Source of the DNA: Halobacteroides halobius DSM 5150
GTDB taxonomy: Bacteria; Bacillota; Halanaerobiia; Halobacteroidales; Halobacteroidaceae
NCBI RefSeq assembly: GCF_000328625.1
Contig: NC_019978.1
Coordinates: 930,001-994,000, forward strand
Direction: 5' to 3'
Length of the DNA: 64,000 bases
Numbering within the stretch: position 1 is the first letter of the stretch; every line of letters starts with the position of its first letter. The notes under the pieces are model-generated. The model searched no databases and was not told where the DNA came from. It saw only the letters and a program-made list of their open reading frames with translations. The translations under genes were made by a program, and so were the position numbers. Shown here piece after piece: positions 25,073 through 33,930 of this stretch.

Positions 25073-25996
25073 GTGCGAGAATCAATTGTAGCAATTGTTG
25101 GACCAACTGCTGTAGGAAAGACTAAATTATCTTTAACCTTGGCCCAGGATTTAGATGGTGAGATTGTTTCTGCAGATTCAATGCAAATTTATAAAAAGAT
25201 GGATATTGGAACTGCTAAAGCCTCACCTCAAGAACAGAAATTAGTTCCTCATCATATGCTTGATATAGTAGATCCTGCCCAGGAGTTTAGTGTAGCTGAT
25301 TTTCAAGAGCGGGTTGATCAATTAATTCCTCAAATTAGTCAGCGAGATAAGTTACCTATTTTAGTTGGAGGGACAGGATTATATGTTAAAGCTTTAATTC
25401 AAGGTTTTCTATTTCCTGAGATGGAAAAGGATTGGGAATTAAGAAATAGATTAGAAGCAGAAGCTAAAGAAAAGGGAACTCAATTTGTCCATGATAAATT
25501 AAAAGAAATAGATCCTACTTTAGCTGATAAATTACATCCTAATGATATCCGGCGCGTGATTAGAGGAATAGAGGTTTATCAACAGACAGGAAAGACTATT
25601 ACTCATTTTAAGGAAGAAGCTAAAAAGCGGCCTCCTCGTTATCAAGCAGTTAAAATTGGATTAAAAAGAGATAGAGAAAAATTATACGAAAGAATTAATA
25701 AACGAGTAGATCTAATGATCGAAGAAGGTTTAGTTAAGGAAGTACGAGAATTATATAACCAAGGTTATAGCCGAGATTTAACTTCTATGCAAGGATTAGG
25801 TTATAAAGAACTCATAGGATACTTTGAAGATGAATATGATTTAGAAGAGGCAGTACGATTAATTAAACGTAATACTCGTCATTTTGCTAAACGCCAGCTT
25901 ACGTGGTTTAAGCGTGATGATAGTATTCATTGGTTTGATGTAGGGGACTATTCATTTAAGGAGTTAGTCACAGAGGTTAAGCAACTAATTAATTAG
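25073..25996 (+). CDS. miaA: tRNA dimethylallyltransferase MiaA
   Basis: Transfers the dimethylallyl group to A37 of tRNAs, the step before MiaB. The 307-residue protein has P-loop GPTAVGKT (about 10-17), SADSMQIYKKMDIGTAK, GGTGLYVKAL and the C-terminal SMQGLGYKELIGY. The start is GTG 25073 after AGAAGGGGGATATT. It lies 22 nt after mutL, the mutS-mutL-miaA-hfq order common in Firmicutes being interrupted here by spoVK and four small genes. Confidence 0.95.
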   Translation: MRESIVAIVGPTAVGKTKLSLTLAQDLDGEIVSADSMQIYKKMDIGTAKASPQEQKLVPHHMLDIVDPAQEFSVADFQERVDQLIPQISQRDKLPILVGGTGLYVKALIQGFLFPEMEKDWELRNRLEAEAKEKGTQFVHDKLKEIDPTLADKLHPNDIRRVIRGIEVYQQTGKTITHFKEEAKKRPPRYQAVKIGLKRDREKLYERINKRVDLMIEEGLVKEVRELYNQGYSRDLTSMQGLGYKELIGYFEDEYDLEEAVRLIKRNTRHFAKRQLTWFKRDDSIHWFDVGDYSFKELVTEVKQLIN

Positions 25997-26024
25997 GTAA
26001 TTTTGCTAGGAGGCCAAAATTTAT

Positions 26025-26351
26025 ATGAAGTATAGTAAAGAGGTAGGTAAGTTAGTTAGTAAATTAAATGGAACTTCCGATTTAGACTTACTAGCCGAGA
26101 AAGAAAAAGTTACTCCTCAAGAAGTTAGTTGTCAAGCTTGTTCTTGTCAAGCTAGAGAACATGATAGTTACACCTATTGTCCAATAATTGAAGGTTATTT
26201 ATGCCGGATTTGTTGTAGTTATGAATTATGTAATGATTATCAATTAGTTAATAAAATACTAAAGGATGATATTTTTACTTCTGATCAAGAAGTAAGATTA
26301 TTATGTAATAAGTGTGAAAATACAAAGGGAAATATCGAGTATAGTTTATAA
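26025..26351 (+). CDS. Cysteine-rich 108-residue protein of unknown function
   Basis: Ten cysteines occur in 108 residues, grouped as SCQACSCQ, TYCP, LCRICCSYELC and LLCNKC. The pattern suggests binding of zinc or Fe-S clusters. The N-terminal 30 residues are helical and charged. A ribosome site (CTAGGAGGCC) precedes ATG 26025, and a terminator follows the stop, so it is probably the last gene of the mutS-mutL-miaA unit. I do not recognise the family. Confidence 0.75.
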   Translation: MKYSKEVGKLVSKLNGTSDLDLLAEKEKVTPQEVSCQACSCQAREHDSYTYCPIIEGYLCRICCSYELCNDYQLVNKILKDDIFTSDQEVRLLCNKCENTKGNIEYSL

Positions 26352-26360
26352 ATTTGTTTA

Positions 26361-26396
26361 GAGGTGTATTAGATACGCCTCTTTTTATTTTTTTGA
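26361..26396 (+). terminator. Terminator after the cysteine-rich gene
   Basis: GAGGTGTAT (26361-26369) pairs with ATACGCCTC (26373-26381, one G-T pair), followed by TTTTTATTTTTTT. Confidence 0.88.
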
Positions 26397-26444
26397 TTCT
26401 TTTTATTTTCTAAGAAACATATATTAAAAGAAAGGGGGGATTAG

Positions 26445-27419
26445 ATGCCCTTAAATAATACTAATTCTTCTAGAAAGGAGGTACTTCGTCTTTTTGAAGC
26501 AGGGCAGATTTCTATTTCTAAGGTATTTAAGTCTATAAAAGAAGAGGAAGTAGAGCAAATAGGGGCACAAGAAGGGGTTTCTTCTCAACAAGATCGGATT
26601 AAAGAAGTTATTGATGAGTTAAATAAGTTAGTAGGATTAGATAATATAAAAGAATTAGTTAAAGAATTAAAAGCATTTGTTAAAATTCAGCAGGTGCGTA
26701 AACAAAGAGGTTTAAAGTCAGATCCTTTAGTTTTGCATATGATTTTTAAAGGAAATCCAGGCACAGGAAAAACTACAGTTGCTAGAATATTTGGGAAGTT
26801 ATTTAAAGAATTAGGGGTTTTAGAGACAGGAGAGTTACAAGAAGTAGAAAGAGCTGATTTAGTAGGGGAGTATATTGGACATACAGCTAAAAAGACTAGA
26901 GAAGTTATAGATAAAGCTTTAGGTGGGATTTTATTTATCGATGAAGCCTATTCTTTGGCCCGGGGAGGAAAAAAAGATTTTGGTAAAGAAACTATTGATA
27001 CTTTAGTTAAAGAGATGGAGGATAATAAAGATAATTTAATTATTATTTTAGCAGGTTATCCACAAGAGATGGATCATTTTTTAAGTACCAATCCAGGACT
27101 TAAGTCTAGATTTCCGATTCAGATTGAATTTGAAGATTACACACTTGATCAATTAGTAGAGATTGCTAGCTTAATGTTAAAGAATAGAGAATATGAGTTG
27201 ACTTCTCAAGCGGAAACTAAATTTTATAGTTTACTGGCTAAAATCAGACAAGAAAAAGGAACTGATAGTGGGAATGCTAGAACAGTAAGAAATATTATAG
27301 AGAGATTACTTCGTAAGCAAGCGACTAGGTTGGCTGATTTAAAGAGTATTAAGAAAGAAGAATTAATTACTATTACCAAAGCAGACTTACATCAGTTAAC
27401 TATTGATGAAATTTATTAA
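26445..27419 (+). CDS. spoVK: SpoVK/CbbX-type AAA ATPase
   Basis: The 324-residue protein has one AAA module: FKGNPGTGKTTVARI Walker A (about 103-117), FIDEAYSLARGG Walker B, IILAGYP sensor 1, GLKSRFPIQI with arginine finger, and GNARTVRN sensor 2. Stage V sporulation protein K is the Bacillus relative, where it acts in mother-cell spore maturation. The N-terminal 65 residues are a charged helical extension. In Bacillus spoVK is adjacent to hfq; here three small genes intervene. Confidence 0.88.
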   Translation: MPLNNTNSSRKEVLRLFEAGQISISKVFKSIKEEEVEQIGAQEGVSSQQDRIKEVIDELNKLVGLDNIKELVKELKAFVKIQQVRKQRGLKSDPLVLHMIFKGNPGTGKTTVARIFGKLFKELGVLETGELQEVERADLVGEYIGHTAKKTREVIDKALGGILFIDEAYSLARGGKKDFGKETIDTLVKEMEDNKDNLIIILAGYPQEMDHFLSTNPGLKSRFPIQIEFEDYTLDQLVEIASLMLKNREYELTSQAETKFYSLLAKIRQEKGTDSGNARTVRNIIERLLRKQATRLADLKSIKKEELITITKADLHQLTIDEIY

Positions 27420-27444
27420 AATATTTGTGTTGGGGAGGAGGATA

Positions 27445-28044
27445 ATGACTTCAGCAATATTAATCGGACAGCCTAATGTAGGGAAGACATCTTTTTTAAT
27501 TAATTTTGCCCAATATTTAGGGGTTGGAGAGCTTAAATTATTGGTTAAAAGACCAGCAGGATTTACTGCTACTGAAACTTATAAATTAGATACTGCTTCC
27601 CAGTATTTAACTTCTTTTAATTCTCATACAACTAAGGAGCTACAAAGTATAAAGCTTAAGTTACCTGTTGGTAAACAAGATAAAGTAATGCATTTAGTTG
27701 ATACATGTGGATTAGTATCTGGCATTCATTCTAAACAAGAAACTAGGCAAGCTATGTCCCAAACACTGCAACAAATATTTAATAGTCAAATTGTTTTACA
27801 TATGATAGATTTAAGCAAATTAGATTTAGAAGAAGGTTTAGAGAAGATAGACCAGGAATTATATAATTTCTTAAATCTTAAGACTGGTTATAGTATTTTA
27901 GCTAATAAAGTAGATTTAGATACTCAGGGCCAAAGTTTAAAGTTATTACACGATTTAGTAGATGAAAATATAGTTTTTCCTATTTCAGCACTCTACCAAC
28001 AAGGATTTGTTGAAGTTAAGTCATTTCTACTAAAGAATATTTAA
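27445..28044 (+). CDS. Era/HflX-like small GTPase
   Basis: The 199-residue protein is essentially a bare G domain: G1 GQPNVGKTS (about 7-15), a threonine-rich switch region (GFTATETYKLDT), G3 DTCGLV, G4 NKVD and G5 SALYQQG. It has no RNA-binding domain such as the KH domain of Era, so the target is unknown. ATG 27445 follows GGGGAGGAGGATA. It is probably cotranscribed with spoVK and the following membrane protein. Confidence 0.8.
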   Translation: MTSAILIGQPNVGKTSFLINFAQYLGVGELKLLVKRPAGFTATETYKLDTASQYLTSFNSHTTKELQSIKLKLPVGKQDKVMHLVDTCGLVSGIHSKQETRQAMSQTLQQIFNSQIVLHMIDLSKLDLEEGLEKIDQELYNFLNLKTGYSILANKVDLDTQGQSLKLLHDLVDENIVFPISALYQQGFVEVKSFLLKNI

Positions 28045-28060
28045 AAGAAAGGGGAGGAGT

Positions 28061-28603
28061 ATATTTGCTGTAGTTGTAGCTGCTTTATTAGCTGGTTTAG
28101 TAATAAAACTGATGGATGATTATCTAGACCAAGAGATAGATAGATTAAATAATAGAAGCACTTTAGCGCTTAAGCTACAAAGAGGAGTCTTACCCTATAC
28201 TTTATTATTATTTAGTTTTGCAGTTGTGATTAATTCTAAAGTGCCTATTTCTTTATTTTGGGCGAGTTATATTATAGGAATGGGATTTAGTGGCGATCCA
28301 TTACCTTCGGGGATGAGAGGATATCAGGAATCAGTATTTATGGCTGGTTTAGGTTTTTGGATCTTTGGAATTAAAGATTTTTTATTTTCTTTAACAATAA
28401 TTTTATTTATTCAATTAGTTGATGATTATATTGATTATCATGTAGAGAGATATGTTAATCAAAGTAACTTTGTGAATTATTTAGATAAAGTAGGAACCTT
28501 TCTATTAGCAATGTTATGCTTTGGTATTGCTGTAGCTATCAATTGGCAATTAGCTATAATAATAATAATTGTTACTCCAGTAGTTTCATTTTTCTTAGGT
28601 TAG
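28061..28603 (+). CDS. Small integral membrane protein, unknown function
   Basis: Five to six hydrophobic segments are visible: an N-terminal VVVAALLAGLVI, then YTLLLFSFAVVI, FMAGLGFWIFGI, FLFSLTIILFI, FLLAMLCFGIAVAI and AIIIIIVTPVV. The frame upstream of ATG 28112 encodes the first helix and stays open to the ribosome site (AAAGGGGAGG, 28048-28057). The only initiation candidate there is ATA 28061; ATG 28112 has no ribosome site. The start is therefore unusual or the sequence has an error. The family is not recognised. Confidence 0.65.
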   Translation: MFAVVVAALLAGLVIKLMDDYLDQEIDRLNNRSTLALKLQRGVLPYTLLLFSFAVVINSKVPISLFWASYIIGMGFSGDPLPSGMRGYQESVFMAGLGFWIFGIKDFLFSLTIILFIQLVDDYIDYHVERYVNQSNFVNYLDKVGTFLLAMLCFGIAVAINWQLAIIIIIVTPVVSFFLG

Positions 28604-28614
28604 GAGGTGTTCAA

Positions 28615-28818
28615 TTGAACTTTTTATTTATTTTATCAATATTAGTTTCTTTAATATTTGGTTATTTTTTAGGTCGTTTTTTAGGATATAAAAGAGGATT
28701 TAAAGAAGGCTTTTTTGCAGCTCCTTTAATTTATAGACAACAGAGTCTACAGCAAGGAAATTGTTTATTATGTAATAATAAGATGGATAATTTTTCTTTA
28801 AAGGAGGAAAAAAGTTAA
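28615..28818 (+). CDS. 67-residue single-pass membrane protein with a CxxC pair
   Basis: TTG 28615 follows AGGAGGTG (28602-28609), which overlaps the end of the preceding gene. The protein has one N-terminal membrane helix (NFLFILSILVSLIFGYFLG), a basic segment (YKRGFKEG) and a cytoplasmic tail with CLLCNNKM. It is probably coupled to the upstream membrane protein. The function is unknown. Confidence 0.65.
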   Translation: MNFLFILSILVSLIFGYFLGRFLGYKRGFKEGFFAAPLIYRQQSLQQGNCLLCNNKMDNFSLKEEKS

Positions 28819-28892
28819 GTTGTATAGAAAGTATAAATTTAGACAAAGATAAAGAAGATAATTTTATAATATACTAAAAAAGGAGGGATTAT

Positions 28893-29117
28893 ATGTCTGG
28901 GCAAATCAATCTACAAGATAAGTTCTTAAATCAGGCTCGTAAAGCAGATATTAAAGTAACAATATTTTTAGTAAATGGAGTACGTTTATCAGGAATGATT
29001 GAAGGATTTGATAACTTCACTGTAGTAGTTCAAACTGATAAGGGCCAACAACTAGTTTATAAGCATGCTATTTCTACTGTAGTTCCAGCTAAAGGAATAG
29101 ATAATTTATTTGAATAA
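28893..29117 (+). CDS. hfq: RNA chaperone Hfq
   Basis: The 74-residue protein has the Sm1 motif ([23 protein letters not shown] split across strands) and the YKHAIST Sm2 motif; Hfq normally has KHA at this place. It forms a hexamer that binds small RNAs and mRNAs. Start ATG 28893 follows AAAGGAGGGATTAT. dapF follows 22 nt downstream, so the two are likely cotranscribed. Confidence 0.96.
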   Translation: MSGQINLQDKFLNQARKADIKVTIFLVNGVRLSGMIEGFDNFTVVVQTDKGQQLVYKHAISTVVPAKGIDNLFE

Positions 29118-29139
29118 GGTTATAAGGGAGGAAAGAGTA

Positions 29140-29982
29140 GTGAGATTTACTAAGATGCATGGTCTAGGAAATGATTTTGTACTAGTTAATTGTTTTAAAG
29201 AAGAAGTAGAGGAGCCAAGTAAGTTAGCTACTAAGATTTGTGACCGTAATTTTGGTGTAGGAGCAGATGGGTTAGTTTTGATTTTACCTTCTCAATTAGA
29301 TGAAGCAGATTTTAGAATGAGAATCTTTAACCCAGATGGTAGTGAACCAGAAATGTGTGGGAATGCTATTAGATGTTTTGCTAGATATCTTTTTGAACGA
29401 GGTTTAACAGATAAGTTAAATATCAATGTTGAAACCTTAGCTGGGATTATTAAACCTCAATTAATTGTTAATAATGATAAAGTTGAATTAGTTAAAGTTG
29501 ATATGGGAGAACCTAGGTTAAAAAGAAGTAGGATACCTATGGTTGGAGAGGAGCAAGACCAAGTTGTAGGAGCAGAGATTAATGTAGCTGGACAAGAAGT
29601 TGAAGTTACATGTGTCTCAATGGGTAATCCTCATTGTATTATTTTTGTTGATGATATAAAGAAAGCTCCAGTAGAAGAATTAGGACCTAAGGTTGAGGTT
29701 CATGATGCCTTCCCTGAGGACATAAATGTAGAGTTTATTGAAGTAGTTAATGATACAGAGATTGAAATGAGAGTTTGGGAGCGTGGAGCTGGAGTTACCC
29801 TAGCTTGCGGGACAGGAGCTTGCGCTTCTACAGTGGCTTGCATTTTAAATAATTTAACAGCTAATAAGCTAACGGTTCACTTATTAGGTGGAGATTTGGT
29901 AATTGAATGGGATGCAAATAATAATCATGTTTATATGAGTGGACCGGCTACTGAAGTATTTACTGGAGATTGGAAGTTATAA
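29140..29982 (+). CDS. dapF: Diaminopimelate epimerase DapF
   Basis: Converts LL- to meso-diaminopimelate for peptidoglycan and lysine. The 280-residue protein carries both catalytic cysteines: GNAIRCFARY (with EMCGN, first Cys) and ACGTGACAS (second Cys). The N-terminal MHGLGNDFV is typical. GTG 29140 was chosen because GGGAGGAAAG lies just before it and the product starts MRFTKMHG. Confidence 0.95.
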   Translation: MRFTKMHGLGNDFVLVNCFKEEVEEPSKLATKICDRNFGVGADGLVLILPSQLDEADFRMRIFNPDGSEPEMCGNAIRCFARYLFERGLTDKLNINVETLAGIIKPQLIVNNDKVELVKVDMGEPRLKRSRIPMVGEEQDQVVGAEINVAGQEVEVTCVSMGNPHCIIFVDDIKKAPVEELGPKVEVHDAFPEDINVEFIEVVNDTEIEMRVWERGAGVTLACGTGACASTVACILNNLTANKLTVHLLGGDLVIEWDANNNHVYMSGPATEVFTGDWKL

Positions 29983-29988
29983 ATTCTT

Positions 29989-30019
29989 AAGGCGAGAAAT
30001 TATTCTCGCCTTTTTATTT
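29989..30019 (+). terminator. Terminator after dapF
   Basis: AAGGCGAGAA pairs with TTCTCGCCTT around a short loop, followed by TTTATTTT. Confidence 0.9.
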
Positions 30020-30063
30020 TAGTGGTAGGTAAATTATTTAAGGCTGAGAGTGGGGGACTAAAG

Positions 30064-30675
30064 ATGAAGAGAAAGTTATTTAGCTTGGCCCTAATTTGTT
30101 TTATATTGTTAAGCAATGGACAAATACAAGCACAAAGTAAATTTAAACCCCAGTGGCAGAAGATTATAACTAGAAGTAAAAGATTATTACAAAAAGATAG
30201 TCTGAATATGAAAGAAAAATACAAGTTAGCAGTTGCTTATGCTAATTTAGGTAAAATTGAAGCAGGTAATAAATCATTTAAAGAATTAGGTAGAGAAGAC
30301 TGGAAAACAAAATTAAAGGGAGTAATTGTTACCTATCAGAAAAAGATGAAGCAAGGTAAGCCAGATATACAGACGATTAACTATTTAGCTTTTGCTTATT
30401 ATATTGCTAAGCAATATAACAGAGCAGAAGATTTATTTCAGAAAATAATACAGATAGATAGTAAAAATATCTGGAGTTATAATTATTTAGCAGTCACTCA
30501 ATATAAGCAGGAAAAATATGAACAAGCAGAAAAAAATTTAAAGAAATCATTAACTATAGAAGATAATGATTATACACATTTTTTATTAGGAGTTAATTAT
30601 TATAAGCAAGGAAATATACTTAAAGCTATGTATCATATAGGAAAAGGAAAGAAAGCAGTTGATTTATTCTTTTAG
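30064..30675 (+). CDS. Secreted TPR-repeat protein
   Basis: The 203-residue protein has an N-terminal signal peptide (basic KRK, hydrophobic core FSLALICFILL, likely cleavage after QAQ). It then has three to four tetratricopeptide-like repeats (YKLAVAYANLGKIEAG, NYLAFAYYIAKQYNRAE, NYLAVTQYKQEKYEQAE, FLLGVNYYKQGNILKA). It is presumably periplasmic and a protein-interaction scaffold. ATG 30064 follows GGGGGACTAAAG. Terminators on both sides make it monocistronic. Confidence 0.8.
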   Translation: MKRKLFSLALICFILLSNGQIQAQSKFKPQWQKIITRSKRLLQKDSLNMKEKYKLAVAYANLGKIEAGNKSFKELGREDWKTKLKGVIVTYQKKMKQGKPDIQTINYLAFAYYIAKQYNRAEDLFQKIIQIDSKNIWSYNYLAVTQYKQEKYEQAEKNLKKSLTIEDNDYTHFLLGVNYYKQGNILKAMYHIGKGKKAVDLFF

Positions 30676-30702
30676 GCGGTTAGAGCCGTCTTTTTATTTT
30701 TG
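30674..30702 (+). terminator. Terminator after the TPR gene
   Basis: GGCGG (30675-30679) pairs with CCGTC (30686-30690, one wobble), followed by TTTTTATTTTT. The stop codon lies inside the left arm. Confidence 0.75.
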
Positions 30703-30808
30703 AATTATTAAATTTAGTAGGAGGAAAAGCTAATAATTTATCGAATTACTGACAAATAGAGTAAATAATGTAGTGTTATTGGGGCTATAGAGGAGGTCTA
30801 AATAGGGG

Positions 30809-32251
30809 ATGAGAGATATTCTAGAGTTTATAGTAGATAAGCACCCTGGATTTGTAATCATAGCAGATGATACTGGAAAGATAGTTAAGACGAATGGACA
30901 GTGGGGTTTAATTGATGAAAAGTTAGGTCAATTGATAGAGAAGAATATAAGAGAAATTAAATTTTTAAAGAAAATATCAATTCTAGAGACATTAACTGTA
31001 GGTGAGGTGACTTATGGCTATCAAATTTATAGAGAACAAGGTGTAATATATTATAATTTGCCAACTATAATTGATGCTCAAACTAAAGGAGTTATTACTG
31101 TAGGGTTAGTTATGGATCGGAAGTTAACGGGAGTAAGTGATCTTAGTGCATTTTTAAAGGAATCTTCATTAATGAATACGCACCAAGTTGGTATAATTTT
31201 GTCAGATGCAAATGATATAGTTCAGTATATAAACCAAGCCCTTTTAAAAGATAATGGTTTACAATTAGAAGATGTAGTTGGAAGATCCGTAGATTCATTT
31301 TTAAAATCTTCTGTAGATAAAAGTAATGATTTAAGAACAATAGAAAGACAGGTTAAGGAAGAAAATAAATTTATTCATGCTCGAAAGTTTATCACAATCC
31401 AGAAGACAGAAGAATCTAAAATAATAGATATAATCAGTTTTCCCCTTGAACTAGCAGATAAGTTAATAGGTGCTTTAACATTTGTAATAGATATAGAAGA
31501 AATAACGCGGTATAGTAATAAGTTAAGACAGGCACAAAGAATAGAAAAGGTAAGAGAGATGGCTTTTCGAATAATTCATGAGATTAGAAATCCTTTACAA
31601 GAGATTATGGCTGCAAGTGAAATAGGAAGATTAAAGTCACAGACTGATGATACAAGCTTTTACTTTGAAGAAATTAGTAGTAAGATAAGAAAGATTGATA
31701 ATTTATTAAATGATAATTTTCAATTATTTGATGGAGAAAGAATAAAACCTACTAAATTATACGTTAATGAATTATTAGCTGAAATCACAGGTCTGATTCA
31801 AGAAGAATGCCAACAAAAGGGGATTGAATTATTAGTAGAAGCAAAAAATAATAAGACAAAAATAATGGCTGATAAAAAGATTATTATCCAAGCTTTATTA
31901 AATATTATTGAAAATGCTATAGAATTTTTAGAAGGTCATAATGGTATAAAAGAGATAAAAATTAAGTCTTGGGTTGAAGGGACTAATATTCTCTTTAGTA
32001 TTTATAATTCTGGCCCCCCAATAGAAGAAGAAATAAGAGATAATCTTTTTGATGTATTTTCTTCTAGTAAAGGAAGAAACGGAGCAGGATTGGGTTTAAC
32101 AATTACTTATTATATTATAACTAAGTTATATAAAGGAGAAGTTTGGTTTGAAAGTGATAAACAAGGGACAACCTTTTATATTAAATTAGAAAATGCAGTT
32201 GATAAATTAACTTCTAATTTAGATACCTCATATAAAGCAATCACAAGTTAA
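30809..32251 (+). CDS. Orphan PAS sensor histidine kinase
   Basis: The 480-residue cytoplasmic protein has two PAS-like regions (about 1-110 and 125-230), a DHp domain with the phospho-acceptor in FRIIHEIRNPLQEI (about 258) and an ATPase domain (ALLNIIENAIEFL N box, GAGLGLTITYYI G box). There is no transmembrane segment and no response regulator beside it. Orphan soluble PAS kinases in sporulating Firmicutes often feed the Spo0A phosphorelay. That role is only a possibility here. Confidence 0.87.
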   Translation: MRDILEFIVDKHPGFVIIADDTGKIVKTNGQWGLIDEKLGQLIEKNIREIKFLKKISILETLTVGEVTYGYQIYREQGVIYYNLPTIIDAQTKGVITVGLVMDRKLTGVSDLSAFLKESSLMNTHQVGIILSDANDIVQYINQALLKDNGLQLEDVVGRSVDSFLKSSVDKSNDLRTIERQVKEENKFIHARKFITIQKTEESKIIDIISFPLELADKLIGALTFVIDIEEITRYSNKLRQAQRIEKVREMAFRIIHEIRNPLQEIMAASEIGRLKSQTDDTSFYFEEISSKIRKIDNLLNDNFQLFDGERIKPTKLYVNELLAEITGLIQEECQQKGIELLVEAKNNKTKIMADKKIIIQALLNIIENAIEFLEGHNGIKEIKIKSWVEGTNILFSIYNSGPPIEEEIRDNLFDVFSSSKGRNGAGLGLTITYYIITKLYKGEVWFESDKQGTTFYIKLENAVDKLTSNLDTSYKAITS

Positions 32252-32313
32252 TTAAAATAATAGGGATAGAAATAGATTAATTAATAAAAACTAAATATAG
32301 GAGGTAGAGGAAG

Positions 32314-33777
32314 ATGGATCCAACATTTATTATTAGTCCGATTGTAGGTGCTATTATAGGTTATTTTACTAATTGGTTAGCAATAAAAATGCTATTTAAA
32401 CCATTGACTAAAAAGGAGTTCTTTGGTATTAAAATTCCTTTTACACCAGGGGTTATTCCTCGCAGAAGAGAAAAATTAGCTAAAAGTATCGGTGGTGCAG
32501 TAGGTAATCGATTATTGACTCCTGATGCTTTTCAGCGGTTATTACAAGATAAGGAAGTAGAAAAGAAAGTAAGAGAATTTATTAGATTAAAGTTGAGATT
32601 ATTAGAAGAAGAGGAACGGAGCTTAAAGCAAATTTTAAGTGAGGTCTTTTCTAAGGGCCAAGTAGAAAAGTTACAGGGTAATTTAGAGGGTTTATTTATT
32701 AAATTAACTACTAATTTGATTAGTGAAGAGAAGCTAGTATCTTGGCTTGATAACTTCTTTACTAGATTAGATAAAGAGCAACTAGAATCTTATTTGGATT
32801 CAGAAAGTTACCTGCACTTAAAAGAAGAATTAATAGATCAATTAGATAGTACAACTATTAAACAGGCAATATTTTTACTACTAAAGGCAAATATAGAAGA
32901 AGCTAAAAATAGTGAGCAAGAGTTAGCAGAACTTTTGCCTAGTGAAGTAGTTATTAAGTTAAAAGAATGGTTGGCCCAAAATGAACCCCAACTTACAGAA
33001 CAAATAATTGAATTTTTTACTTCAGATTCTATTAAAGAAAAAATAGATCAGAAGTTAGAAGGATTATTAGGAGATAATCCTTTAATGGGTATGTTAGGTG
33101 GAATTAAAAATAGTATTGTAGATAAATTCTTACGTTATTTAATTGAATTCTTAGAAGATCCAGAAAATCGAAAGCAGGTAAAGAAAGAGCTTAATAAATT
33201 TTTAGATTCTTTGTTAAAGACTAAAGTAGCTACTATAGCAAATAAGATAGATGAAGAAAACTTATCTAAATTAGCTGATAAGATTACAAATTATATAGTT
33301 GCTAACCAACAAATTGAGGTAATGATTGATACTTTAGAAGAATTGGCTCTAGAAAATATAAATAATGATGATTTAAATGATAAAATTAAGGATTTAAGTA
33401 AGAAATTAATCTGTTCTAAATCAAGCTTTTTGAGTAACAAGATTAAAAAGTTTATAACAACTCAAACTGATAGCTTTTTAAAACAACCTCTAACTCTTCT
33501 TTTGTCTAATTTATTTGTTTTTAAATTAGAAGAACTAGAAGCTGCAGTAATAAGTATTCTTGAGTATATAATAGAAAACCAATTAGGAGAAATTTTATCT
33601 ATCATAGACTTTAAAGAGATGGTTAAAAGAAAGATTGATTCATTTAATATATTAGAGGTAGAAAGATTATTATTAGACGTAATTGAAACTGAATTAAAAG
33701 CTATTACTTGGTTTGGTGCAATTTTAGGTTTGATGATGGGATTAATAACCCCAATTATTTCTTTGCTTACTGGATAA
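32314..33777 (+). CDS. DUF445 family membrane protein
   Basis: The 487-residue protein begins with a membrane segment followed by YFTNWLAIKMLFKPL and GIKIPFTPGVIPRRREKLA, the N-terminal signature of DUF445 (YheB-like). A long helical, charged middle and a C-terminal hydrophobic segment (FGAILGLMMGLITPIISLL) complete the usual layout. YheB-like proteins are linked to the spore or cell envelope; the activity is unknown. ATG 32314 follows AGGAGGTAGAGGAAG. Confidence 0.88.
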   Translation: MDPTFIISPIVGAIIGYFTNWLAIKMLFKPLTKKEFFGIKIPFTPGVIPRRREKLAKSIGGAVGNRLLTPDAFQRLLQDKEVEKKVREFIRLKLRLLEEEERSLKQILSEVFSKGQVEKLQGNLEGLFIKLTTNLISEEKLVSWLDNFFTRLDKEQLESYLDSESYLHLKEELIDQLDSTTIKQAIFLLLKANIEEAKNSEQELAELLPSEVVIKLKEWLAQNEPQLTEQIIEFFTSDSIKEKIDQKLEGLLGDNPLMGMLGGIKNSIVDKFLRYLIEFLEDPENRKQVKKELNKFLDSLLKTKVATIANKIDEENLSKLADKITNYIVANQQIEVMIDTLEELALENINNDDLNDKIKDLSKKLICSKSSFLSNKIKKFITTQTDSFLKQPLTLLLSNLFVFKLEELEAAVISILEYIIENQLGEILSIIDFKEMVKRKIDSFNILEVERLLLDVIETELKAITWFGAILGLMMGLITPIISLLTG

Positions 33778-33930
33778 ATAAAAATGTGGAAATACTCTTT
33801 AGTTTTGTTATTATTTCTGTTATAATATCTATAGGAAGTTATGGAATATAGAATTTAGATGTATAACTAATATGTACTTGGAAATAATACACACATGTTT
33901 GGTAGTGTTAATTTGGAGGGAGTAGAAGTA

